Shown here: piece after piece, positions 23,086 to 31,920 of the stretch
How positions within the stretch are numbered: position 1 is the stretch's first letter
Layout of the letters: each line of letters begins with the position of its first letter
Source: Oscillospiraceae bacterium
GTDB lineage: Bacteria; Bacillota; Clostridia; UMGS1810
Length of the DNA stretch: 63,864 nucleotides
Assembly: GCA_015068975.1 (NCBI GenBank)
Contig: SVJM01000010.1
Span: forward strand, 1 to 63,864
Direction: 5' to 3'
Position numbers and translations under genes: made by a program
The notes under the pieces: model-generated
Told to the model about the DNA's origin: nothing
Databases searched by the model: none
Seen by the model: the letters and a program-made list of their open reading frames with translations, nothing else

Positions 23086-23895
23086 ATGGATAACAGATAT
23101 ATAGGAGTTTTTGACTCGGGTGTGGGAGGACTTACCTTCGTAAAAGAACTTATGAAAAACCTTCCTGATGAAAATATTGTCTATTTTGGCGACACCGGAA
23201 GAGTTCCCTACGGAACACGTTCAGCTGATACTATAAAAAAATATGCCATTGACGATATGAACTTTCTCATGACACACGATATCAAGGCGGTAGTCATTGC
23301 CTGCGGTACTGTAAGCACCGTTGCGATCCCTACCTTAAGAAAAATCTACAACATACCTATCATCGGTGTAGTAGATGCATCTGCCATAGCTGCTGTCAAT
23401 GCTACCGAAAACAACAAAATCGGTATCATCGGCACCATCGGCACTATAAAAAGCGGCAAATATGAACAGGCAATAAAAGAAATATCACCTATGATGGAAA
23501 CTGCATCAGTAGCATGCCCTATGTTTGTGCCACTTGTAGAAAATAATATGGCAGATACAGAAGCAAGCTATCTTATAGCTAAGGACTATCTTAAACCATT
23601 TGTAGATATGGGCGTGGATACTCTCATCTTAGGATGCACTCACTATCCGCTCCTCTCCAATACAATAAGAAAAATTATGGGCGACCATGTGAAGCTTATA
23701 GATGCAGGTGCTGCTACAGCACATTTTGTATCAGAATACCTCAAAAACAAAAATATGTTGTCTGAAACAAGAGAAAAAGAGCAGTATAAGTTTTTTGTAA
23801 GTGATTCTGTGGAAAATTTCATAAATGTTGCAGACAAATTCCTTGGAAGAAAAATTGATGATTCTGTACAGAAAATTGATATAGAAATCTTTTAG
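23086..23895 (+). CDS. murI: Glutamate racemase
   Basis: 269-residue racemase supplying D-Glu for peptidoglycan. It has 'IGVFDSGVGGLTF', 'VYFGDTGRVPYGTRS' and the second catalytic block 'LILGCTHYPLL' (Cys about 186). The first catalytic block reads 'VIACGTVSTVA' (Cys73), where most family members have ACNT, so the conserved Asn is Gly. Both catalytic cysteines are kept, so activity is likely. The gene follows ddl in the same operon, a sensible pairing of two D-amino-acid steps. GAGAGGAAA precedes the ATG. Confidence 0.95.
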   Translation: MDNRYIGVFDSGVGGLTFVKELMKNLPDENIVYFGDTGRVPYGTRSADTIKKYAIDDMNFLMTHDIKAVVIACGTVSTVAIPTLRKIYNIPIIGVVDASAIAAVNATENNKIGIIGTIGTIKSGKYEQAIKEISPMMETASVACPMFVPLVENNMADTEASYLIAKDYLKPFVDMGVDTLILGCTHYPLLSNTIRKIMGDHVKLIDAGAATAHFVSEYLKNKNMLSETREKEQYKFFVSDSVENFINVADKFLGRKIDDSVQKIDIEIF

Positions 23896-23903
23896 GAGGA
23901 CAT

Positions 23904-24326
23904 ATGAAAAAAAGAAATGTACTTATCTCTATAAAAGGGCTTCAGTCACAGTTTGATGACAACAACGATATTGAGCTTGTAACAGAAGGACTCTTTTATA
24001 AAGATAATTCTAAATATTATGCCACATATGAAGAAACTGAAATGACAGGTATGACAGGCACTACCACAACATTGGAAATAGAACCAAAAAAAGTAACTCT
24101 TATAAGAAATGGTATGGTAAACAATCAAATGCTGTTTATCAAAGACAAAAAAACTACTTCTTATTATGACACAGGCTTTGGCAATCTTGTGGTAGGTATT
24201 CTCACAGACAAGGTAGATGTAGATGTGGATGACAACGGTGGACATATCAACATTGCATACAATATCGACATAAACGAAGAATATCTTGGTTCAAATACAT
24301 TTGACATAAGCATAAAGAATGCATAA
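23904..24326 (+). CDS. DUF1934 (YwiB-like) beta-barrel protein
   Basis: 140-residue protein of the DUF1934 family (calycin-like beta-barrel). It opens 'KKRNVLISIKGLQ' and has 'VTEGLFYKDNSKYYATYEETEMTG'-type strands and the conserved 'GTTTTLEI' and 'NNQMLFIKD' segments. The function is unknown. Members are nearly always upstream of argS, as here (15 bp before it), and B. subtilis ywiB sits next to argS too. AGGAGGA precedes the ATG. The neighbours suggest cytoplasmic location and co-expression with ArgRS. Confidence 0.88.
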   Translation: MKKRNVLISIKGLQSQFDDNNDIELVTEGLFYKDNSKYYATYEETEMTGMTGTTTTLEIEPKKVTLIRNGMVNNQMLFIKDKKTTSYYDTGFGNLVVGILTDKVDVDVDDNGGHINIAYNIDINEEYLGSNTFDISIKNA

Positions 24327-24341
24327 GAAAGGAAAATAGAA

Positions 24342-26048
24342 ATGGATATAATTGCAAATATTAAAAAAGAAATTGCATCAGTAATAGAAAATGCCATTAT
24401 TGAGCTTGAAAAGAAGGGCGAGATTTCCTTCGGAGAAGAAGGCTTCAATCAGGAAATTGAAACAGAAATCCCAAAAGAAAAGAAAAACGGAGATTTCTCA
24501 TCAAATATTGCAATGAAAATCACAAAGCTTGTAAAAAAGCCTCCTGTTGTAACTGCAAACCTTCTGTTGGATAATTTTAAGCTGGAAAACACATACATAG
24601 AAAAAGCAGAAATAGCAGGTCCCGGATTTATCAACTTTTACCTTAAGAAGGACTGGCTTTATGATTCACTCAAAACCATCTGCGACATGGGCGAAGACTA
24701 TGGTAAGGTAAATGTGGGAAATGGCGAAAAAATCGTTGTGGAATATGTAAGCGCCAACCCTACAGGCCCTATGCATATGGGTAATGCAAGAGGCGGTGTA
24801 ATCGGCGATGTACTTGCAAATGTCTTAAAATGCGCAGGCTATGATGTGACAAAGGAATTTTACATCAACGATGCAGGTGCTCAGATAGAAAAATTCGGCA
24901 AATCTCTTGAAGCAAGATATATGCAGAAGATTCTTGGCGAAGATGCATTTGAATTTCCCGAAGACGGATATCAGGGGGAAGATATAGGTGTACATGCTCA
25001 GAACTATATCGATATAAATGGCGACAAGCTTGTAAACATGGAAAGTTCTGAAAGACAGAAGGCACTTATCGACTATGCCCTTCCTATCAACATTGAAGGA
25101 CTCAAAACCGGTCTTGCCAACTACAAAATCCACTATGATGTATGGTTCCCTGAAAGCATTATCCATAATAACGGCGAGGTAAAAGAAACCATCGAAGAGC
25201 TTAAGAAAAGCTCACTTACATACGAAAAAGACGGTGCATTGTGGCTCAAGGCTACAGAGTTTGGATGTGAAAAAGACGAAGTGCTTATCCGTCAGAACGG
25301 AATCCCCACATACTTCGCAGTAGACATCGCATACCACAGAAACAAATTTGAAAAAAGAAACTTCTCAAGAGCAATCAACATCTGGGGTGCAGACCACCAT
25401 GGTCATGTGGCAAGAATGAAGGGTGCTATGGAAGCTGTTGGTATCTCAGGTGACAGACTTGATGTAATCATTATGCAGCTTGTAAGACTTATGAGAAATA
25501 ATGAAGTGGCAAGAATGAGCAAACGTACAGGTAAGATGATCACACTCTCTGATCTTATTGAAGAAATCGGTGTAGATGCAGCAAGATTTTTCTTTAATCT
25601 CCGTCAGGCAGGAAGCCATCTGGACTTTGACCTTGACCTTGCTGTAGCTCAGAACAGCGAAAATCCTGTTTTCTACGTTCAGTATGCTCATGCGAGAATT
25701 GCAAGTATCATAAACTCTCTCAAAGAAGAAGGAATAGATATAAAATCACACAAAGACGTTGATTTGTCACTTCTTAATAAACAGGAAGAATATGATCTTA
25801 TAGAAAAAATTGCACAATATCCTCAGGAAATTACAATCAGTGCACAAACCGAAGATCCATCCAGAATCACAAGATATGTGCTTGATGTGGCATCAAGCTT
25901 CCACACATTCTACAATGCTCCTGACTGCAGAGTAAAATGTGAAGATGAAAAGCTTATGGCATCAAGACTTCTTATGATAAACTGTGTAAAGACAGTTATA
26001 GGAAATGCACTTAATCTTCTCGGTATCGATGCTCCTGAGAAAATGTAA
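24342..26048 (+). CDS. argS: Arginyl-tRNA synthetase
   Basis: 568-residue class I aminoacyl-tRNA synthetase charging tRNA-Arg. It has the N-terminal additional domain (about 1-110, 'GDFSSNIAMKITK'), the HIGH-type motif 'SANPTGPMHMGNARGG', and the class I signature region 'RMSKRTGKMI' in the KMSKS position. The anticodon-binding helical domain with 'FYNAPDCRVKCEDEKLMASRLLMI' closes the protein (family-typical C-terminus). AAAGGAAAATAGA precedes the ATG. It is the last housekeeping gene of the ddl operon before the S41 peptidase gene, which follows after 27 bp. Confidence 0.97.
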   Translation: MDIIANIKKEIASVIENAIIELEKKGEISFGEEGFNQEIETEIPKEKKNGDFSSNIAMKITKLVKKPPVVTANLLLDNFKLENTYIEKAEIAGPGFINFYLKKDWLYDSLKTICDMGEDYGKVNVGNGEKIVVEYVSANPTGPMHMGNARGGVIGDVLANVLKCAGYDVTKEFYINDAGAQIEKFGKSLEARYMQKILGEDAFEFPEDGYQGEDIGVHAQNYIDINGDKLVNMESSERQKALIDYALPINIEGLKTGLANYKIHYDVWFPESIIHNNGEVKETIEELKKSSLTYEKDGALWLKATEFGCEKDEVLIRQNGIPTYFAVDIAYHRNKFEKRNFSRAINIWGADHHGHVARMKGAMEAVGISGDRLDVIIMQLVRLMRNNEVARMSKRTGKMITLSDLIEEIGVDAARFFFNLRQAGSHLDFDLDLAVAQNSENPVFYVQYAHARIASIINSLKEEGIDIKSHKDVDLSLLNKQEEYDLIEKIAQYPQEITISAQTEDPSRITRYVLDVASSFHTFYNAPDCRVKCEDEKLMASRLLMINCVKTVIGNALNLLGIDAPEKM

Positions 26049-26075
26049 CTATATATAATGAAGGAATTGATCTTA

Positions 26076-27638
26076 ATGAATAATAAAAAATACAGATTTT
26101 TATCTTTGATAATTGCACTTGTACTCACATTTCAGGTATCTGTATTTGCTGAAGAAACCCCCACTCCACCTGTAGAAAATCCACAGGAAGCTACAACAGC
26201 TGAACAGGAAAAGCCTCTGAATGAGGATACCTTCGAAAGATATATTGTGGAAGGTATGGTTGATGCAGTAGATAAATCATACAGATATGGCATAGACAGA
26301 GAAGAAATATACAAAAGCATTATATCAAGACTTCTGGCTCTGAAGCCTGAGCTTATGAATGATGCATTATATGCTATCTTTGATCAGCTTGATATACACA
26401 GCGAATACTATACTGCAGAAGAATACAAGGAACTTATGGAATATGTAACAAACACATTTTGCGGTATAGGTGTGATTATATCAGAGGTTGACGAAGGGCT
26501 GTTTGTAATGAGCGTCCTTCCAAACTCCCCTGCATTACAAGAAGGTGTTATGGTAGGCGACATCATAGTATCTGCAGACGGGAATCCTCTTGCAGGCTTG
26601 TCTACTGACGAAGCGAAAAAATTTATCGTCGGTGAAGAAGGCACAAATGTTACAGTTGGTATAATGCGTAACGGCGAATACATAGAAAAAATTATGACCC
26701 GTGCCCAGGTAGAAAATGTAAGCGGATATTACGATGTAATAAGTGATAAAATCGGATATATATCACTGGATTCTTTTGATGGTCACTGCGACAAGATGAT
26801 ATCAGAAGCACTTAAATCCTTTGATGAAAAAAATATCACAAAGATAATCATTGATTTAAGATACAATCCGGGTGGTTCACTTGATGAATATGTAAAGGTA
26901 AGTCAGCACTTCTTCCCTAAAGGACCTGTAATCAGCATGGATTACAAAGACCCTGAAAAGAAGGAAATTTACTATTCTGAAAACGAAAATCCAAAATACA
27001 CACTTGCTGTCCTTATAAATGAACACAGTGCAAGTGCTTCTGAGGCATTCTCAGGCGCAGTACAGGATACAAAAGTCGGTGTAGTAATCGGCGAAAAATC
27101 CTTTGGAAAAGGCACAAAACAGTTTATAAGCAGAATATGGACCGGTGGCGGAGTAAAGCTTACAGATGCTGAATATCTCACTGCAGGAGGCAGAAGAATC
27201 AACAATGTGGGTATTTACCCTGACATTGAAGTGACAAATGAACTGGTCAAGTATTCAAAGGAAGTATTCGGTGTGCTTTCTATGGAAAAGAAATTTAACA
27301 TCGGTGACAAAAGTGAAGAAGTAGTAAAAATCAAACGAAGACTTCACATTATGGGCTATGATGTAGGATATCCGGGAAATGACACATATGATGAAAAAAC
27401 ATGGGCAGCTACCTGCTCATTCCAAAGAGCAACAGGTCTTTATCCTTATGGTGTGATGGACTTCAGCACTCAGCTGATGCTTGAAAGCACCCTGGCTACA
27501 AGTCAGGTAAGACCGGATAAACAGCTTGAAACTGCTATAAAGGTGCTTTCTGATGATAGTTGGAAAGAATATGTGGGATTGGGTATTGTGGATGTTTCCG
27601 ACAATGAACCAAAACCAACACTTAAAAGACCGGAATAA
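26076..27638 (+). CDS. S41 C-terminal processing peptidase with PDZ and peptidoglycan-binding domains
   Basis: 520-residue exported protease with signal peptide (about 1-25, ending 'SVFAEE'). A helical N-domain, a PDZ domain (about 130-205, 'GIGVIISEVDEGLFV', 'GDIIVSADG'), the S41 catalytic domain and a peptidoglycan-binding-1 domain (about 415-470, 'VKIKRRLHIMGYDVG') follow. The catalytic Ser lies in 'NEHSASASEAF' (about 320) and the Lys in 'GEKSFGKGTKQ' (about 345). CtpB-like enzymes of this layout act on secreted substrates, in Bacillus during sporulation signalling. I use the ATG at 26076, with AAGGA upstream. A strong terminator lies at 27666-27685. Confidence 0.93.
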   Translation: MNNKKYRFLSLIIALVLTFQVSVFAEETPTPPVENPQEATTAEQEKPLNEDTFERYIVEGMVDAVDKSYRYGIDREEIYKSIISRLLALKPELMNDALYAIFDQLDIHSEYYTAEEYKELMEYVTNTFCGIGVIISEVDEGLFVMSVLPNSPALQEGVMVGDIIVSADGNPLAGLSTDEAKKFIVGEEGTNVTVGIMRNGEYIEKIMTRAQVENVSGYYDVISDKIGYISLDSFDGHCDKMISEALKSFDEKNITKIIIDLRYNPGGSLDEYVKVSQHFFPKGPVISMDYKDPEKKEIYYSENENPKYTLAVLINEHSASASEAFSGAVQDTKVGVVIGEKSFGKGTKQFISRIWTGGGVKLTDAEYLTAGGRRINNVGIYPDIEVTNELVKYSKEVFGVLSMEKKFNIGDKSEEVVKIKRRLHIMGYDVGYPGNDTYDEKTWAATCSFQRATGLYPYGVMDFSTQLMLESTLATSQVRPDKQLETAIKVLSDDSWKEYVGLGIVDVSDNEPKPTLKRPE

Positions 27639-27665
27639 ACATAATTGATATAACACAATAAATAT

Positions 27666-27685
27666 CCACCCGCAATAGCGGGTGG
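27666..27685 (+). terminator. Terminator after the S41 peptidase gene
   Basis: Stem CCACCCGC / GCGGGTGG with an AATA loop, followed by TTTTT. Confidence 0.92.
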
Positions 27686-27689
27686 TTTT

Positions 27690-28097
27690 TCATTTTCGGG
27701 CATAACCCCACCTTCTGCCAGCGACGCACAAGTGCTTTTTTTATTAGCCTGCCATGCAATAATTACTTGATACACATATATATGGGTTATTATTTTACAG
27801 GCTTTCCCTTGAGGGGAAACTGTCGAGCAATGTGAGACTGATGAGTAGGGGCGGGGTTCCATCCCCGCCCGTTTGTTTGGGAGGGCACAGAGACCCTCCC
27901 CTACAATTCCACCTCATCCGAGTTTTGCTCTGCAAACCCCACCTTCCCCTTGAAGGGGAAGGCTTTCCAACAATTTATTTGTGCTATGCTACAACATTGT
28001 ATTATAATATACTTTTTGTATACTTTACTTTTCTGTCTGTTTACCGTTTAACCTTTATTTAACCACGCGACTTTTCAAGTGGTTTTCGTTACACAAC
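27690..28097. other. Gene-free spacer holding two repeat types
   Basis: 27844-27905 is copy 3 of the GC-rich palindromic element. 27910-27968 repeats 4980-5034 (ACCTCATCCGA..., CTTCCCC-TTGA-AGGGGAAGG). 27805-27830 carries a partial relative (CTTTCCCTTGAGGGGAAAC). The rest is AT-rich. The small ORFs across this region are produced by the repeats and lack ribosome sites. Confidence 0.65.
27844..27905. repeat. GC-rich palindromic element, copy 3
   Basis: Begins AGTAGGGG, contains GGGCGGGG-TTCCAT-CCCCGCCC and GGGAGGG-CACAGAGA-CCCTCCC, and ends CCCCTACA. Almost identical to 5391-5453 over its length. Confidence 0.75.
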
Positions 28098-28131
28098 AAA
28101 AAGATGCAGAAGATATCTTCTGCATCTTTTT
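28098..28131 (-). terminator. Terminator of the PFOR gene
   Basis: Perfect 34-base palindrome centred on GATATC with arms carrying AAAAAGATGCAGAAGAT. It gives a T run on both strands and lies 27 bp past the PFOR stop codon. Confidence 0.9.
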
Positions 28132-28157
28132 TATTGAAATTTATTTAAAAGTCAGGA

Positions 28158-31100
28158 TTAAAATTCCATTTTAGCCTGTCTTTTGTAAACTTCATATCTT
28201 TCCTTAAGATCCTTTTCAGCCTTCTGGAAGAGCTGTTCAGCGATTTCAGGATATGCTTTCTTAAGAATGAGGTATCTGTTTTCGCCATTCATAAAGTCTG
28301 TAACTGTACCTGTAGGCTCTTTAGAATCAAGAGTGAATGGATTCTTACCTTCTTCTGCCAACTGTGGGTTGTATCTCCACAAGTGCCAGTATCCGCATTC
28401 TACAGCTTTCTTTTCTTCAAGGATAGTATTTGCCATACCTACCTTGATACCATGGTTGATACATGGAGCATATGCGATGATAAGTGATGGACCCGGATAA
28501 GCTTCAGCTTCCTTGATTGCGTTCATTGCCTGCTGCATATTTGCACCAAGAGCGATCTGAGCAACATATACATAACCATATGTTGTAGCAATCATACCAA
28601 GGTCTTTCTTCTTCTGTCTCTTACCTGCTGCTGCGAATTTTGCAACTGCTGCAGTTGGTGTAGCCTTAGAAGACTGACCACCTGTATTTGAATATACTTC
28701 AGTATCTACTACGAAGATGTTAAGGTCTTCGCCTGATGCGATTACATGGTCAAGACCGCCGTAACCGATATCATAAGCCCAACCGTCACCACCGAAGATC
28801 CACTGTGAACGTTTGATAAGGAAGTCTGCTCTGTCAGCGATTTCTTTGATTGCAGGATTTGACATATCAGCATCTTTGATAAGAGCCATAATCTTCTTAG
28901 CAGCTGCCTTAGAAGCTTCTGCATTGTCTTTGCCTGCGATCCACTCTTTGAATGCTTCCTGAAGCTCTGGGCTTACAGCATCCATTGCTTCGTTCATACG
29001 AGCAACAAGTGTTTCTCTGATCTTTGCAACACCCTTAACCATACCAAGACCGAATTCAGCGTTGTCTTCGAAGAGTGAGTTAGCCCATGCAGGACCCTTG
29101 CCTTCTGCATTCTTACAGTATGGCATTGATGGAGCAGAACCACCCCAGATTGATGTACAACCTGTAGCATTTGCAACCATCATTCTGTCACCGAAGAGCT
29201 GAGTGATAAGTTTGATATATGGTGTTTCACCACAACCTGCACAAGCACCTGAGAACTCAAGCATTGGCTGTGCAAACTGTGAATTCTTGATATTCTTTGT
29301 AACATCGATTGTATCCTGTTTTGAAGGAATTGTCATTGCATAATCCCAGTTAGCTGCATCTGGTTCTACAACGTCGTCATATGGCTTCATTGTAAGAGCC
29401 TGGATCTTGTCAGGACAAACCTGAGCACAAACTCCACAACCGAGACAGTCGTTAGGAGATACCTGCATTCTGAACTGCAAGCCTTCGCCCATAGCCTTTG
29501 CAGGATATGTTACGAATTCTGCAGGTTTGTTTGCAGCTTCTGCATCTGTAAGAAGAACCGGTCTGATTGCAGCATGTGGACAAACAAGTGAACACTGGTT
29601 ACACTGGATACACTTTGTGCCATCCCATACAGGAACGTTAACTGCAACGCCTCTCTTTTCGTATCTTGAAGTACCTGTTTCGAATGTACCATCTTCGATA
29701 CCGAGGAATGTACTTACAGGAAGCTTATTACCAGCCTGCGCATTTACAGGTTTTACAATCTTTTCGATAAATTCCGGAACGTCTGCTTTCTTTGTGTCGT
29801 TATCAACAGCATCTTTCCATGAAGCAGGAACTTCAATCTTCTTCAATGCATCGATAGCGCCATCAACAGCATCACAGTTCATCTTAACGATTTCGTCACC
29901 CTTCTTGCCGTATGTCTTTTTGATAGCGTCTTTGATAAGTGTAACAGCTTCATCAAAAGGAATAACATTTGCAAGTTTGAAGAATGCACTCTGTGTTACC
30001 ATGTTGATTCTGTTTGGTCCGAGACCAACTTTAACTGCAACATCTACAGCGTTGATTGTGTAGAAGTTGATTTCATTTTCTGCAAGATATCTCTTAACCT
30101 TTGCAGGGAGGTGCTTATCAAGGTCAGCTTCATCCCATACACAGTTGAGAAGGAATGTACCACCCTTCTTAAGTCCGTCAAGTACATCATACTGATGAAC
30201 ATATGCAGGCTTATGACAAGCAATGTAGTCTGCTTCGTCAAGAAGATATGTTGATTTGATAGGAGTCTTACCAAATCTCAAGTGAGACATGGTTACACCG
30301 CCTGATTTCTTTGAGTCATAATCAAAGTATGCCTGAGCATAAAGATCTGTGTTGTCACCGATGATCTTGATAGCATCTTTGTTTGCACCAACTGTACCGT
30401 CAGAACCGAATCCCCAGAATTTACATCTGGTTGCACCAGCAGGAGCAGCATTGATTCTTTCGCCAACAGGAAGTGAAAGGTTGGTAACGTCATCAACGAT
30501 ACCGATTGTAAATCCCTTCTTTGGCTCTGTAGCATCAAGATTGTCAAATACACTTACAAGCTGTGTAGGTGTAGTATCCTTAGAACCAAGACCAAATCTA
30601 CCGCCAACGATTTCAGGAGCATTTTCTTTGCCCATGTAAAGGTTGCAAACGTCGAGATAAAGTGGTTCGCCAAGTGAACCTGGTTCTTTTGTTCTGTCTA
30701 AAACAGCAATCTTCTTAACAGTTGAAGGCATAACATCGAAGAAGTACTTTGCAGAGAAAGGTCTGTAAAGATGAACTTTGAGTACACCAACCTTTTCGCC
30801 TTTTGCGTTGAGGTAATCAACTGTTTCTTCCAAAGCTTCACAAACAGAACCCATAGCAACGATAACCTTTGTTGCATCAGGAGCACCATAGTAGTTGAAT
30901 GGTTTGTATTCTCTGCCTGTAATCTTTGTGATTTCTTTCATGTAGTCATTTACGATATCAGGAATTGCATCGTAGAATTTGTTTGATGCTTCTCTGCCCT
31001 GGAAGTAAATGTCAGAGTTCTGAGCAGTACCTCTTAATACTGGGTGTTCAGGATTCAAAGCATTGTCCTTGAAGCTCTTGAGAGCATCATAGTCTACAAG

Positions 31101-31679
31101 GCCCTTAAGGTCTTCATAGTCCATAACTTCGATCTTCTGGATTTCGTGGCTTGTTCTGAAGCCGTCAAAGAAGTGGAGGAATGGAACTCTACCCTTGATA
31201 GAAGCAAGGTGAGCTACACCGCCCAGGTCCATAACTTCCTGAACTGAGCCTGATGCCAAGAGAGCGAAACCTGTCTGACGACAAGCCATAACGTCCTGAT
31301 GGTCACCAAAGATATTGAGTGCATGAGCAGCGATTGCTCTTGCGCTTACGTGAAATACTGTAGGCAAAAGTTCACCTGCGATCTTGTACATGTTAGGGAT
31401 CATAAGAAGAAGTCCCTGAGATGCGGTGAATGTTGTTGTAAGAGCACCTGCCTGAAGTGAACCGTGCACTGCACCAGCAGCACCTGCTTCAGACTGCATT
31501 TCTACAACGTCTACTGTCTGGCCGAAGATGTTCTTCAAGCCTTTTGCACTCCATTCATCAACGTATTCTGCCATTGTTGATGATGGTGTGATTGGGTAAA
31601 TTGCTGCTACTTCTGTAAACGCATAGGCGCAATGTGCGGCAGCGCAGTTACCATCCATGGTCTTAAATTTCTTTGCCAA
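28158..31679 (-). CDS. Pyruvate:ferredoxin (flavodoxin) oxidoreductase
   Basis: 1173-residue homodimeric PFOR (NifJ/Por type). It converts pyruvate and CoA to acetyl-CoA and CO2 with reduced ferredoxin, the central anaerobic step. The N-terminal domain starts 'FKTMDGNCAAAHCAYAFTEV' with the conserved 'YPITPSSTMAE'. Two 4Fe-4S motifs are 'CIQCNQCSLVCP' and 'CLGCGVCAQVCP' in the middle. The C-terminal TPP domain has 'GACAGCGETPY', 'GDGWAYDIGYGG' and 'YSNTGGQSSK'. The start codon is TTG at 31679, eight bases after GGAGG, giving MAKKFKTMDGN as in relatives. Promoter at 31774-31802, terminator at 28098-28131. Confidence 0.97.
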   Translation of the reverse strand: MAKKFKTMDGNCAAAHCAYAFTEVAAIYPITPSSTMAEYVDEWSAKGLKNIFGQTVDVVEMQSEAGAAGAVHGSLQAGALTTTFTASQGLLLMIPNMYKIAGELLPTVFHVSARAIAAHALNIFGDHQDVMACRQTGFALLASGSVQEVMDLGGVAHLASIKGRVPFLHFFDGFRTSHEIQKIEVMDYEDLKGLVDYDALKSFKDNALNPEHPVLRGTAQNSDIYFQGREASNKFYDAIPDIVNDYMKEITKITGREYKPFNYYGAPDATKVIVAMGSVCEALEETVDYLNAKGEKVGVLKVHLYRPFSAKYFFDVMPSTVKKIAVLDRTKEPGSLGEPLYLDVCNLYMGKENAPEIVGGRFGLGSKDTTPTQLVSVFDNLDATEPKKGFTIGIVDDVTNLSLPVGERINAAPAGATRCKFWGFGSDGTVGANKDAIKIIGDNTDLYAQAYFDYDSKKSGGVTMSHLRFGKTPIKSTYLLDEADYIACHKPAYVHQYDVLDGLKKGGTFLLNCVWDEADLDKHLPAKVKRYLAENEINFYTINAVDVAVKVGLGPNRINMVTQSAFFKLANVIPFDEAVTLIKDAIKKTYGKKGDEIVKMNCDAVDGAIDALKKIEVPASWKDAVDNDTKKADVPEFIEKIVKPVNAQAGNKLPVSTFLGIEDGTFETGTSRYEKRGVAVNVPVWDGTKCIQCNQCSLVCPHAAIRPVLLTDAEAANKPAEFVTYPAKAMGEGLQFRMQVSPNDCLGCGVCAQVCPDKIQALTMKPYDDVVEPDAANWDYAMTIPSKQDTIDVTKNIKNSQFAQPMLEFSGACAGCGETPYIKLITQLFGDRMMVANATGCTSIWGGSAPSMPYCKNAEGKGPAWANSLFEDNAEFGLGMVKGVAKIRETLVARMNEAMDAVSPELQEAFKEWIAGKDNAEASKAAAKKIMALIKDADMSNPAIKEIADRADFLIKRSQWIFGGDGWAYDIGYGGLDHVIASGEDLNIFVVDTEVYSNTGGQSSKATPTAAVAKFAAAGKRQKKKDLGMIATTYGYVYVAQIALGANMQQAMNAIKEAEAYPGPSLIIAYAPCINHGIKVGMANTILEEKKAVECGYWHLWRYNPQLAEEGKNPFTLDSKEPTGTVTDFMNGENRYLILKKAYPEIAEQLFQKAEKDLKERYEVYKRQAKMEF

Positions 31680-31773
31680 TTTTACTACCTCCTCAATTTA
31701 TCAGATTGCCTGAAAAACAGACATCTGTGAATTACTTCATCATTTGTGCAAAAACACATAAGACAACACGTTA

Positions 31774-31802
31774 ATTATATCACGGGATTACTATTTTTTC
31801 AA
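31774..31802 (-). promoter_or_regulatory. Promoter of the PFOR gene
   Basis: On the minus strand TTGAAA, 17-bp spacer, TATAAT; the transcript would have a leader of about 85 bases. Confidence 0.8.
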
Positions 31803-31862
31803 GGGTTTTTTGAAAGGTGTGTGATTTTTTTGACGATAATTTTTAAAAGTATTGAGTTTCGC

Positions 31863-31892
31863 TTGATAATTTAACATATTTTGTGATATAAT
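31863..31892 (+). promoter_or_regulatory. Promoter of rqcH
   Basis: TTGATA, 18-bp spacer, TATAAT, followed by AAAGGAGG and ATG at 31921. Confidence 0.7.
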
Positions 31893-31920
31893 ATGCGGAT
31901 ATGAAAGGAGGATTTTATAT

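Noticed and set aside
29527..30063. 178-codon plus-strand open frame
   Set aside because: Antisense to the PFOR gene, produced by its codon usage; the PFOR frame is fully conserved.
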